DNA of 64,000 bases from CADDYX01 sp045809925 (GTDB lineage Bacteria > Verrucomicrobiota > Verrucomicrobiia > Chthoniobacterales > UBA10450). Below are positions 57,093 to 64,000 of this stretch, in pieces. The notes under the pieces were generated by a model. It did no database searches. It was not told where the DNA came from and saw only the letters and a program-made list of their open reading frames with translations. Location: NCBI GenBank assembly GCA_045809925.1, contig JBJMWX010000108.1, forward strand, positions 1 through 64,000, given 5' to 3'. Position 1 is the stretch's first letter; each line of letters begins with the position of its first letter. The position numbers and the translations under genes are program-made.

Positions 57093-58334
57093 GTGAAACG
57101 CTCGTTGCTGCCAGCGCTCGTCATTGCCGTGATCGTGAGCGGCTTTGTGCTCTGGCTGCACGTCTCGGGAGTCGCATTGCGGCTCGAGCTGCCGGTGAGC
57201 GGTTTCTTTTCGCATTCGAGCGCCGTCACGAAAGTGGTGAGCGAGAAATTGCAATACGGGCTGGTCTTCATCCTCGCGGCGGCCGTCGCCTGGATGACGA
57301 TCGAAACAATGCGACGCGCGCGGCTGGCGATCATCATTGCTGTCCTCGCGGTCGAGTTGCTCGTCGTCACCTGGGTCTGCGCTCTTTACGGCGTGTTCTT
57401 TCAGCCGCTGCCGTCGATCTTCTCCGCGCTCCTCGCGCTCGGCGGTGCGGCCGGTTATGCGCGGATCGTCAAATGGCGCGCGGAACGTCCGGCGGTTGTT
57501 TTCGAGGACCGGCTCTCGGAGCGGCAGATCGATCTTATCAAATCGGGCGAGGTTCCGGTCAAGATCGAGCCGCGTAGCTACGATGTGAGCGCGGTTGTCT
57601 GCGATATCGGAAATAAGCACGATCTCGCCGACGAACTCGAGCCGTCAGCTTTTGCCGAGCTGATCACGCGTTTTATCACCCACGCGACCAAGACATTTCT
57701 CGACGCCGGCGCCTATATCGAAGCCGCGGGCGGCGAGGGAGTGGTCGCGATCTTCGGATATCCGGCTGAGGTCGGGGGCCACGCAGAAAAGGCGACCCGT
57801 CTTGCCATGCACCTGGTCGATTCATTTTCAACCAGACAGAACGGCGAAAGCCCCGCCTTTGATCTGACGCTGCATGCCGGCGTGAGCACCGGTCGAATCG
57901 TGGTCGCGCCATTTACGAGCGACGGCCGCTCGGGGACGCTGGCCACCGGCGAACCAATCGAGCTGGCGCGGCGGTTTTGCATCGCGAACCGCTTCTACGG
58001 CTCACGGGTCCTGATTGGCCCACACACTTTCGAGCTCGCAGGGCAGGCGCTCGTCGCCCGGCCGATCGATTTCCTCAGCGGAGTGGATGTGCGCGAGCGA
58101 CATGAAATCTACGAACCACTCTCGCTCGCGGAGGAGGCAAGCGCGGAGGCCATCCAGCGGCGCGATTCGTTCTGGAACGGAGTAGTGCTCTATCGTGAGA
58201 AGCGCTGGGCCGAAGCGTACGCACATTTCCAAAAGGCGCGGCTCCCCGACACGGAAGATCCACCGCTTCAGCTCTACCTGCGGCGGCTCGAACCGCTTGC
58301 CCTCCAATTGATCGACACGCCGCTCGAAGAGTAG
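57093..58334 (+). CDS. Membrane class III nucleotidyl cyclase, divergent
   Basis: A 413-residue protein with about three membrane helices (LLPALVIAVIVSGFVLWL; GLVFILAAAVAWMTI; IIIAVLAVELLVVTWVC) and a cytoplasmic adenylate/guanylate cyclase domain (~165-330). The first metal Asp is present in AVVCDIGN, but the second site reads GGEGVVAIFG (Glu for Asp), and the transition-state Asn is replaced by Glu in GEPIELARRF, with Arg kept. A TPR-like end (NGVVLYREKRWAEAYAHF) follows. It may be a cyclase with altered substrate or a pseudo-enzyme. GTG 57093 is 13 bases after the ClpX-like gene. Confidence 0.8.
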   Translation: MKRSLLPALVIAVIVSGFVLWLHVSGVALRLELPVSGFFSHSSAVTKVVSEKLQYGLVFILAAAVAWMTIETMRRARLAIIIAVLAVELLVVTWVCALYGVFFQPLPSIFSALLALGGAAGYARIVKWRAERPAVVFEDRLSERQIDLIKSGEVPVKIEPRSYDVSAVVCDIGNKHDLADELEPSAFAELITRFITHATKTFLDAGAYIEAAGGEGVVAIFGYPAEVGGHAEKATRLAMHLVDSFSTRQNGESPAFDLTLHAGVSTGRIVVAPFTSDGRSGTLATGEPIELARRFCIANRFYGSRVLIGPHTFELAGQALVARPIDFLSGVDVRERHEIYEPLSLAEEASAEAIQRRDSFWNGVVLYREKRWAEAYAHFQKARLPDTEDPPLQLYLRRLEPLALQLIDTPLEE

Positions 58335-58344
58335 GGCGGCCGCT

Positions 58345-58950
58345 TTGAGGAAGATCGAGTATCCGGCCGCGGTCCGGGAGTTGATCACGCAGCTCCGTCA
58401 GATGCCGGGAGTAGGTCCGCGCTCGGCGGAGCGGATAGCCCTCTGGATCATCCGCGCGCGAGCCGATCAGCCCGACCAGATTGCGCGCACGATCACGCTC
58501 GCGCGCACCACAATTCGGCCCTGCACACGCTGCGGTTTTTTTACCACCGAAGAATTATGCGAAATCTGCTCCGATACGTCGCGAGTGGCGGATCAGCTTT
58601 GTGTGGTCGAGCAGCCAACCGACATTTTGCCGCTCGAAAAAACGAGTGCGTTCCGCGGCCGTTATCACTCGCTGGGCGGCCGGATCTCACCCCTCGACCA
58701 TGTCGGGCCAGAGGACTTGCGGGTTAAGGAACTGCTCGATCGCGTCACGAACGAACGGTTTTCCGAAGTGATCTTCGCCCTCGCTGCCGATGTCGAAGGC
58801 GAGGCGACCACGAACTATCTGGTTGAACTCCTGAAGCCGACCGGCGTCACCATGACGCGAATTGCGCATGGTCTGCCCGCCGGAACCGGACTCGAATCGG
58901 CCGATGAATTGACCCTCTATCAGGCGCTTTCCGGCAGGCGCGAGCTTTGA
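58345..58950 (+). CDS. recR: Recombination mediator protein RecR
   Basis: A 201-residue DNA repair protein that works with RecF and RecO in gap repair. The helix-hairpin-helix is QLRQMPGVGPRSAERIALWI, the zinc finger CTRCGFFTTEELCEIC, and the Toprim domain holds LCVVEQPTDILPLE and FALAADVEGEATTNYL. Length is as usual. Start TTG 58345 lies 10 bases after the cyclase stop. Identification is firm. Confidence 0.96.
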   Translation: MRKIEYPAAVRELITQLRQMPGVGPRSAERIALWIIRARADQPDQIARTITLARTTIRPCTRCGFFTTEELCEICSDTSRVADQLCVVEQPTDILPLEKTSAFRGRYHSLGGRISPLDHVGPEDLRVKELLDRVTNERFSEVIFALAADVEGEATTNYLVELLKPTGVTMTRIAHGLPAGTGLESADELTLYQALSGRREL

Positions 58951-58981
58951 CCTGCGGCGAATCACGCGCGATAACTTCGCG

Positions 58982-59869
58982 ATGCCGACCATGAAAATCG
59001 ATCCGGCACTGCATCAGTCGCAGAAGCCGCCCTGGATCAAGGTGCGTCTGCCACGGAATCCGGTTTTCTTTTCGACCAAGACGCTCATTTCGGACCTTCG
59101 CCTGCACACGGTGTGCGAGAGCGCGCAGTGCCCCAATCGCTGGGAATGCTGGAGCCAGGGAACAGCGACCATGATGATCGCAGGCGAACGTTGCACCCGC
59201 GCCTGCGGTTTTTGCGCTGTGAGTACCGCGAAACCTTTTGCTCTGGAAGAAGACGAACCGCAGCGCGTCGCCGAAGCGGTGCGCCGGCTGAAGCTAAAGC
59301 ACGTCGTGATCACAGCCGTTGCGCGTGACGATTTGCAGGATGGCGGCGCCAATCACTTCGCGCGTACCATCCGCGCGATTCGCGATCTCGATCCCTCCAT
59401 CGTCGTCGAGGTCCTCGTGCCCGACTTTCATGCCCAGGATTGGTGTATCGAAATCGTTCTCAACGCCGCGCCTGACATATTCAATCACAACATGGAGACG
59501 GTCGAACGGCTGACGCCCCAGGTGCGATCACGTGCAAAATACCGAACGTCGCTTGAGGTGCTGCGCAAGGCCAAGCAGATCTCTCCGGACGTGGTGACGA
59601 AGAGCGGTGTTATGCTCGGGCTCGGCGAGACAGAATCGGAGCTGTTTCAGACGATGGATCATCTGCGTGAGATCGGCTGCCAGGTGCTCACGCTGGGGCA
59701 ATATCTCAGGCCAACACCGCAGCACCTCCCGGTGGTCGAGTTCGTCTCCCCCGAGCGCTTTGATTCCTACGGCCAGATCGCGCGGGCCAAGGGTTTTGCT
59801 CATGTCGCATCGGGTCCGCTGGTCCGCAGCTCCTATCACGCGGCGGATTTCCACCCCGTCGTGCGCTAA
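58982..59869 (+). CDS. lipA: Lipoyl synthase
   Basis: A 295-residue radical SAM enzyme that inserts sulfur into octanoyl groups on lipoyl domains. The auxiliary cluster motif CESAQCPNRWEC and the radical SAM motif CTRACGFC are both intact, and the C-terminal RSSYHA holds the serine ligand of the auxiliary cluster. ATG 58982 (MPTMKIDPALHQSQ); a second ATG lies nine bases on. The lipB partner is not in this window. It is 31 bases after recR and 3 bases before the GT2 gene. Confidence 0.97.
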   Translation: MPTMKIDPALHQSQKPPWIKVRLPRNPVFFSTKTLISDLRLHTVCESAQCPNRWECWSQGTATMMIAGERCTRACGFCAVSTAKPFALEEDEPQRVAEAVRRLKLKHVVITAVARDDLQDGGANHFARTIRAIRDLDPSIVVEVLVPDFHAQDWCIEIVLNAAPDIFNHNMETVERLTPQVRSRAKYRTSLEVLRKAKQISPDVVTKSGVMLGLGETESELFQTMDHLREIGCQVLTLGQYLRPTPQHLPVVEFVSPERFDSYGQIARAKGFAHVASGPLVRSSYHAADFHPVVR

Positions 59870-59872
59870 GGG

Positions 59873-60538
59873 ATGGCGATCGCGGCGGTTATTCCCGCGT
59901 TCCAGGAAGAGAAGCACATCGGCGATGTCGTGCGCCGGACGCTTGCGCAGGTGCCGCAGGTCGTCGTGGTGGACGATGGATCGAAAGACACGACGGCGGC
60001 GGTGGCGCGGGAAGCCGGCGCAGAAGTCATCGTGCATCCGGTCAATCGCGGAAAAGGGGAGGCGATCAAGACCGGGCTCCGCCGCACGCTCGAGCTCGGC
60101 GCGGAATATGTCGTAATCCTCGACGCCGACGGCCAGCATTTACCGGAAGAGATTCCGCGTTTCGTTGCGCAGTCCAAGAGCACGAACGGCAGGCTATTTG
60201 TAGGTACACGCATGAACGATGTCGCCACCATGCCGAAGCTGCGTCGATTCGTGAATCGTTACATGAGCCGGAAAATTAGCGGCCTCTGCGGCCACGTTAT
60301 TCCCGACACGCAATGTGGCTTTCGAATGATCCACCGCGATCTGATTCCCGACTTGTTAGGCGGCGGTGAGCGCTTCGACTACGAAACTGAAATGCTGATC
60401 GTGGCAAGCCGCCGCGGCCTGCAGATCGAATCAGTGCCGATTACAACCGTCTACGCCGATGAAGTCAGCAGCATCCACCCGGTGCGGGATACGCTCCGCT
60501 TTTTCAAGTTGATCCGCCGTTACCGCCGGGAAACCTAG
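59873..60538 (+). CDS. GT2 family glycosyltransferase (dolichyl-phosphate-sugar type)
   Basis: A 221-residue single-domain GT-A enzyme. AAVIPAFQEEKHIGDVVRR, VVVVDDGSKDTTAAVA and YVVILDADGQHLPEEIP (DAD metal site) place it with polyprenyl-phosphate mannose/glucose synthases. DTQCGFRMIHRDLI and GERFDYETEMLIVA are typical of this group. No membrane helices, so it acts at the inner leaflet. Donor and acceptor are unknown. It starts 3 bases after lipA and ends 7 bases from the convergent gene. Confidence 0.88.
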   Translation: MAIAAVIPAFQEEKHIGDVVRRTLAQVPQVVVVDDGSKDTTAAVAREAGAEVIVHPVNRGKGEAIKTGLRRTLELGAEYVVILDADGQHLPEEIPRFVAQSKSTNGRLFVGTRMNDVATMPKLRRFVNRYMSRKISGLCGHVIPDTQCGFRMIHRDLIPDLLGGGERFDYETEMLIVASRRGLQIESVPITTVYADEVSSIHPVRDTLRFFKLIRRYRRET

Positions 60539-60545
60539 GGCGCCG

Positions 60546-61064
60546 CTAGAGCAAACCGCGCCGGCGAAAGTCGCCGATATTTCCACCGCTCGAGCGCTCG
60601 ATCAGATCGATTGTGAACTTGAGCAGACAAACTTCCCACGCGTCGTCGACTCCGTGAATGACTGCACTAAGCTGTTCGCTTGTCTCCGCTTCGCGCCGGG
60701 TTCGGCCGATCACGGCCTCGATTGTGTCCCGCACCGTGTGTTCGGTCACCTCCGAGCGGTGGAAGCGAAATCCATAGCGCAGGATCGCAACATTATTGGC
60801 GTATTCACGCAGCCGTTCGGCATAACGATGTGCCGGTTCGCCGAAGCCTTCGAGCAAGAGACGGAGAAGATGCTCCGGCGTGACGATCTGCGGCCGCTCG
60901 GCCTGGACGCTACCTTTGCGGATGCGCACCTCATTCGCATGGTCCATCAACTCTGAGAGCATGTAAAAATCGAAGCGTGTCGTGCCGAAGGTTGCGATGC
61001 GCTGCTCGGGCGCGACGATGACGCGCGTGTTCTCCATCGCGTATTCGAAATCGTCTGGTCGCAT
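60546..61064 (-). CDS. Conserved protein of unknown function (172 aa)
   Basis: A 172-residue soluble protein I do not recognise. The first half has APEQRIATFGTTRFDFYMLS, the middle IVTPEHLLRLLLEGFGE and RLREYANNVAILRYGFRF, and the end FTIDLIERSSGGNIGDFRRR. No signal peptide, membrane segment or catalytic motif is seen; the acidic/basic composition suggests a small cytoplasmic regulatory or binding protein. ATG 61064 (MRPDDFEYAM) is chosen; a TTG at 61073 would add three residues. It is 15 bases downstream of rarD and probably in one transcript with it. Confidence 0.62.
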   Translation of the reverse strand: MRPDDFEYAMENTRVIVAPEQRIATFGTTRFDFYMLSELMDHANEVRIRKGSVQAERPQIVTPEHLLRLLLEGFGEPAHRYAERLREYANNVAILRYGFRFHRSEVTEHTVRDTIEAVIGRTRREAETSEQLSAVIHGVDDAWEVCLLKFTIDLIERSSGGNIGDFRRRGLL

Positions 61065-61079
61065 CCCGCCCAACCTACA

Positions 61080-62015
61080 TCAGGCCGGCGATTCGGCGAC
61101 GGCCGCGGCAGCGGTTTCGATTGCGCGGGTGCGCCAGCGGTAAGCTGCTTCAGCGCTAAACATCGCGAGCCCGATCCAAATCAGGACGAACGTGATTAGC
61201 TGCCCGCCTGTGAATGGCTCATGGTACACAAACACGCCGATCAAGAACGAGCCGGAGGGCGCAAGGTATTGGAGAAAGCCTAGAGTCGTTAATCGCAAAT
61301 GTCGCGCCGCGTGTCCGAACCAGACGAGAGGCAACGCCGTCACCACGCCGGTTGAACAAAGAAGCAGAGCGTACCCGAGGTCGATCCGCGGGAAGATAAG
61401 CCATTCGCTGTGGTGAAGTGCGACGAGGAAACCGGCCGCCAACGGGACGAGCAGTATCGTCTCGATGAATAATCCCGCGATGGGCCGCGTGCCCGATTTT
61501 TTTCGCAGCAAGCCATAGAGGCCAAATGAGACGCAAAGTATGATCGCAACCCAAGGAAACCTGCCGTAGCCGAAGGTGAGAACAAGCACGCCGATCAAGG
61601 CCAGCGATATCGCGGTCAGCTGGATGCGCGTCGGCCGCTCGCGCAGGAAGACCGCGCCGAAAAGGATATTGACGAGCGGGGTCATGAAATAGCCAAGACT
61701 TGTCTCGACGATCCGGTTGGCGTTCACCGCCCAGATGAACGTCAGCCAGTTGATGGAGATCGCGATCCCACTCGTCAGGCAGTAGGTCAGAGCGCGCGGT
61801 GAGCGGATGATCTGCCGGATCTCCGGCCAGCGCCGCTGCCAGCTAAGCAGCGCGATCAGGAACAGCGTCGTCCAGACGAAACGGTGCGCGAGAATTTCCG
61901 ATGCCGGCAGAAACTTGAGCAGTTTCCAGTAGGCCGGGATAACGCCCCACAGAGCAAAAGCTGCGAGCGCGGCTATCAGACCGCTGCGGTCTTCGCGCTG
62001 GTTTTGTTGCGCCAT
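61080..62015 (-). CDS. rarD: RarD/EamA family permease
   Basis: A 311-residue inner-membrane protein with ten helices in two EamA repeats. LIAALAAFALWGVIPAYWKL and SEILAHRFVWTTLFL are typical of the RarD branch, as are INWLTFIWAVNANRIVETSL and GYFMTPLVNILFG. RarD was named for chloramphenicol sensitivity, but the physiological substrate is unknown. ATG 62015 (MAQQNQREDRSG); an upstream in-frame start at 62033 exists. Confidence 0.87.
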   Translation of the reverse strand: MAQQNQREDRSGLIAALAAFALWGVIPAYWKLLKFLPASEILAHRFVWTTLFLIALLSWQRRWPEIRQIIRSPRALTYCLTSGIAISINWLTFIWAVNANRIVETSLGYFMTPLVNILFGAVFLRERPTRIQLTAISLALIGVLVLTFGYGRFPWVAIILCVSFGLYGLLRKKSGTRPIAGLFIETILLVPLAAGFLVALHHSEWLIFPRIDLGYALLLCSTGVVTALPLVWFGHAARHLRLTTLGFLQYLAPSGSFLIGVFVYHEPFTGGQLITFVLIWIGLAMFSAEAAYRWRTRAIETAAAAVAESPA

Positions 62016-62062
62016 TCCGCGCGAACGATTCACGCGCGCGCGGGCAGAGCAAATCGGCCGAT

Positions 62063-62605
62063 CTACTTCTTCTGCTCGAACAGCTTCAGGTATTCCCCGT
62101 AGCCTTCTGCCTGCAGCTTCTCCACCGGAACAAAGCGCAACGCCGCGGAGTTGATGCAGTAGCGCATTCCGCCTTTATCGCGTGGCCCGTCATCGAAGAC
62201 GTGACCGAGATGTGCGTCGCTCTCGCGCGACCGGACTTCCGTCCGCTCCATGCCCAATGTAGCGTCGGTTTTCTCCACCACCTGCGACTTCTCGACCGGT
62301 TTCGTGAAACTCGGCCAGCCAGTTCCGCTATCGAACTTATCGAGCGAAGTGAACAGCGGTTTGCCGCTGATTACGTCGACGTAGATACCGGCCCGATGGT
62401 TATCCCAGTATGCATTCCGGAACGGCGGCTCCGTGCCGCACTGCATTGTGACGTGGTATTGCTCGGACGTGAGTCGATTCTTCAGGTCGGTGTCGTCAGC
62501 TTTTGGTGTCATAGGCTTTTCGTTTTGCGCGGTCACACGATTGAGAAAGAAAACGGCGCTGCCGCATAGCAGGACAGCGACAGCGAGGATGGACAGCTTT
62601 TTCAA
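62063..62605 (-). CDS. msrB: Methionine-R-sulfoxide reductase MsrB, exported
   Basis: A 180-residue repair enzyme for oxidised methionine in proteins. The N-terminus LKKLSILAVAVLLCGSAVFF is a signal or anchor, so it works in the periplasm. The catalytic Cys is in MRYCINSAALRF, and FDSGTGWPSF and SDAHLGHVFDDGP are conserved. The two CxxC zinc pairs of E. coli MsrB are absent, and MQCGTEPPF supplies the likely resolving Cys. TTG 62605 has GGAG six bases upstream; TTG 62620 would add five residues. It follows the MFS gene on the minus strand. Confidence 0.9.
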   Translation of the reverse strand: MKKLSILAVAVLLCGSAVFFLNRVTAQNEKPMTPKADDTDLKNRLTSEQYHVTMQCGTEPPFRNAYWDNHRAGIYVDVISGKPLFTSLDKFDSGTGWPSFTKPVEKSQVVEKTDATLGMERTEVRSRESDAHLGHVFDDGPRDKGGMRYCINSAALRFVPVEKLQAEGYGEYLKLFEQKK

Positions 62606-62638
62606 TATTAACTCCGACAACCCCGGAAGGGTTCTCGT

Positions 62639-64000
62639 TCAGCCATCATCGTCTCGACCAGCCTCGGGCACGCGAATGTAACGGCGGAAAAGGAGCAGTC
62701 CGATCGGAGCAACCGAGGCGGCTAGCGCGAAGATAAGCCACATCTGTCCGGAATGACGCGGCCCGGTTTCGGGACAGAAGGCCGCGAGCAGCCACCCGCC
62801 GGTGCCGACGAGGAGCTTGCCGACGAGAAAGGGCAGATACGCGAGTGAGCCGTAGGAGGCTTCCTGTCCCTTCGGCGCGATGGCTGCTGCGTACTCGTAA
62901 ACGCGCGGTGAGTAGAAAGCTTCGCCGATCGAGAAGACGATCAGGTAAAGAGCGGACATGACGTAGTAAGGATGAACCTGGCCCGCGACGCCGAGATAGC
63001 TGTGACCAAGCCACTGCCCAGCCACGCTATTCGCCGCGGGCACAAACCACGTCGTCGGCAACGCCATGATAAACACGCCAGCAGCACATACGATTCCGCC
63101 GAAAACAACCATGCGGTAAGCGGTCCGTCGCTGCGTCAATGCACCTACGATCGGAGCGAGAAAAATGATTACCCAGGAATTGATCGCTGACAGTTTGCCG
63201 ACCGGCGCGTGCAAGCCCATTTCACGGTCGCCAAACTTCGGAAAGACGTAATCCATCTGCAGAAAAATTGCTTTCAGAAAACCGATGAAGACGAAGAACA
63301 GCAACAAGCGGTAGAAGCCGGACTGCTTCAGTAATCGATGAAAGAGTTGCGCGGTCGCGACTGCGGTATCACGAACTGTGGCGGCAATTCCCGTCAGCAC
63401 GCCGCTTGAAGCTGATGGCGGATGCTCGATCTGCCGGCCCGGATCGGCGCTGCGTCTGAGGAAGTAAACGGCCGGGAAGAGCAACAGCTCGAACCCGAGG
63501 CTGACGCAAAACAGTAGCTGATGCGGCGTCGGTTGAAACCTGCCAATGCTGAAATGCAGATCGCTTCGCCTGACAAAGTCGAAAATGTAACCCGCGGCGA
63601 GGTAACCGATGTTCATGATCATGTAGATGATCGAGAACGACATGGACCGCTGCGCCGTGGTTGAGTATCGACGCGTCGCCGCGAGCAAGACCGGTGTACC
63701 GAGCGCTTCGCCGACCGCGAGCGGCAGCACGCCGCAGGCAAGCGCGAGCGTCGGATTCGTGGTCAGAATCATCGTGCTGCGCGCGACGGTGCAAATAGCG
63801 ACTCCGATGAAAAACGTTCGGCGCAATCCGATCGCGTCCGTGACCGAGCCCGCCAGCAGAGTGAATACGGTCATGGCTGGCGCCCAGACCCAGCCAACCA
63901 ACGCCCCTGCGGCCTGATCGCTAAAGCCAAGGTCTTTCGACAGCCAGAGAACCATCGTCTTGTTCGTCACCGAATAGGCGGTGTAGATCAGGAACTTGAT
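62639..64000 (-). CDS. MFS transporter (5' end cut by window edge)
   Basis: At least 453 residues of a major facilitator transporter; the start lies beyond the right edge. Around eleven or twelve membrane helices are visible, with GSVTDAIGLRRTFFIG between helices 2 and 3 (the conserved MFS motif A) and NIGYLAAGYIFDFVRR later. Substrate is unknown; helices such as ADPGRQIEHPPSA-linked loops and the helix pair HSYLGVAGQVHPYYVMSALY suggest a POT/peptide-like or related branch, with low certainty. The C-terminus is RDDDG. It is 33 bases upstream of msrB on the minus strand. Confidence 0.78.
   Translation of the reverse strand: MKFLIYTAYSVTNKTMVLWLSKDLGFSDQAAGALVGWVWAPAMTVFTLLAGSVTDAIGLRRTFFIGVAICTVARSTMILTTNPTLALACGVLPLAVGEALGTPVLLAATRRYSTTAQRSMSFSIIYMIMNIGYLAAGYIFDFVRRSDLHFSIGRFQPTPHQLLFCVSLGFELLLFPAVYFLRRSADPGRQIEHPPSASSGVLTGIAATVRDTAVATAQLFHRLLKQSGFYRLLLFFVFIGFLKAIFLQMDYVFPKFGDREMGLHAPVGKLSAINSWVIIFLAPIVGALTQRRTAYRMVVFGGIVCAAGVFIMALPTTWFVPAANSVAGQWLGHSYLGVAGQVHPYYVMSALYLIVFSIGEAFYSPRVYEYAAAIAPKGQEASYGSLAYLPFLVGKLLVGTGGWLLAAFCPETGPRHSGQMWLIFALAASVAPIGLLLFRRYIRVPEAGRDDDG

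Noticed and set aside
1..64000. CRISPR array, prophage, insertion sequence or genomic island
   Set aside because: No regularly spaced repeats, phage genes, transposase or integrase were found, and gene packing and style are even across the window.

Overview
The window looks like chromosomal DNA from a GC-rich (roughly 60% by eye) soil-type member of the Verrucomicrobiota, most likely near Chthoniobacterales/Spartobacteria. That placement is an inference from the gene content (complete Bat operon, split T2SS-like cluster, Psd/PssA pair, verrucomicrobial-style Ser/Thr kinase) and from short intergenic repeats of a kind common in such genomes. There is no rRNA, CRISPR array, transposase, integrase or prophage gene. 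The sequence is almost fully coding: the largest gap, between gyrB and psd (29596-29836), is about 240 bases, and no stretch over 300 bases lacks a gene.

Layout. 1-7.2 kb: murI (cut by the left edge) and a murein amidase, then valS, a methyltransferase and cstA. 7.3-11.5 kb: a PilM-PilN-PilO-PilP-like inner-membrane set plus a conserved protein of unknown function, all on the minus strand. 11.5-19.8 kb: a seven-gene Bat/MoxR operon (moxR, DUF58, DUF4381, batA, a batB-batC fusion, batD, batE) packed with 4-base start/stop overlaps. 19.9-24.4 kb: der, pgsA, tRNA-Leu(UAA), an FMN reductase, a GGQ-only release-factor protein, a Gfo/Idh oxidoreductase and a small lipoprotein. 24.4-32.6 kb: gyrA and gyrB, the phosphatidylethanolamine pair psd-pssA, a sugar nucleotidyltransferase and a DoxX protein.

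32.6-39.4 kb (minus strand): a large BNR/VPS10-type beta-propeller protein, pilT, and a three-gene FTR1 permease / beta-barrel / cytochrome c cassette. 39.5-47.3 kb: a T2SS-like cluster in two convergent arms, gspH-I-J-K-L-M plus a GspC/PilP-like gene on the plus strand and gspF, an unknown secreted protein and gspG on the minus strand. No secretin (GspD/PilQ) and no GspE/PilB ATPase is in the window. 47.4-53.1 kb: two small envelope proteins, tRNA-Cys, hemL, a glycoside hydrolase-GT2 fusion and rluD. 53.1-64 kb: a Ser/Thr kinase, a ClpX-like ATPase with an apparently duplicated small domain, a divergent nucleotidyl cyclase, recR, lipA, a GT2 enzyme, an unknown protein, rarD, an exported MsrB and an MFS transporter cut by the right edge.

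Much of the window concerns the envelope: wall precursor and turnover, phospholipid head groups, pilus/secretion machinery, Bat proteins, iron import and periplasmic repair. The points most worth a second look are the ClpX paralogue, the GH-GT2 fusion, the FTR1 cassette, the unknown gene between gspF and gspG, and a family of palindromic elements ending in TGTAG, two of which supply the stop codons of der and hemL. Start codons are often GTG or TTG and many genes overlap by 4 bases, so several starts are judgement calls noted per entry.
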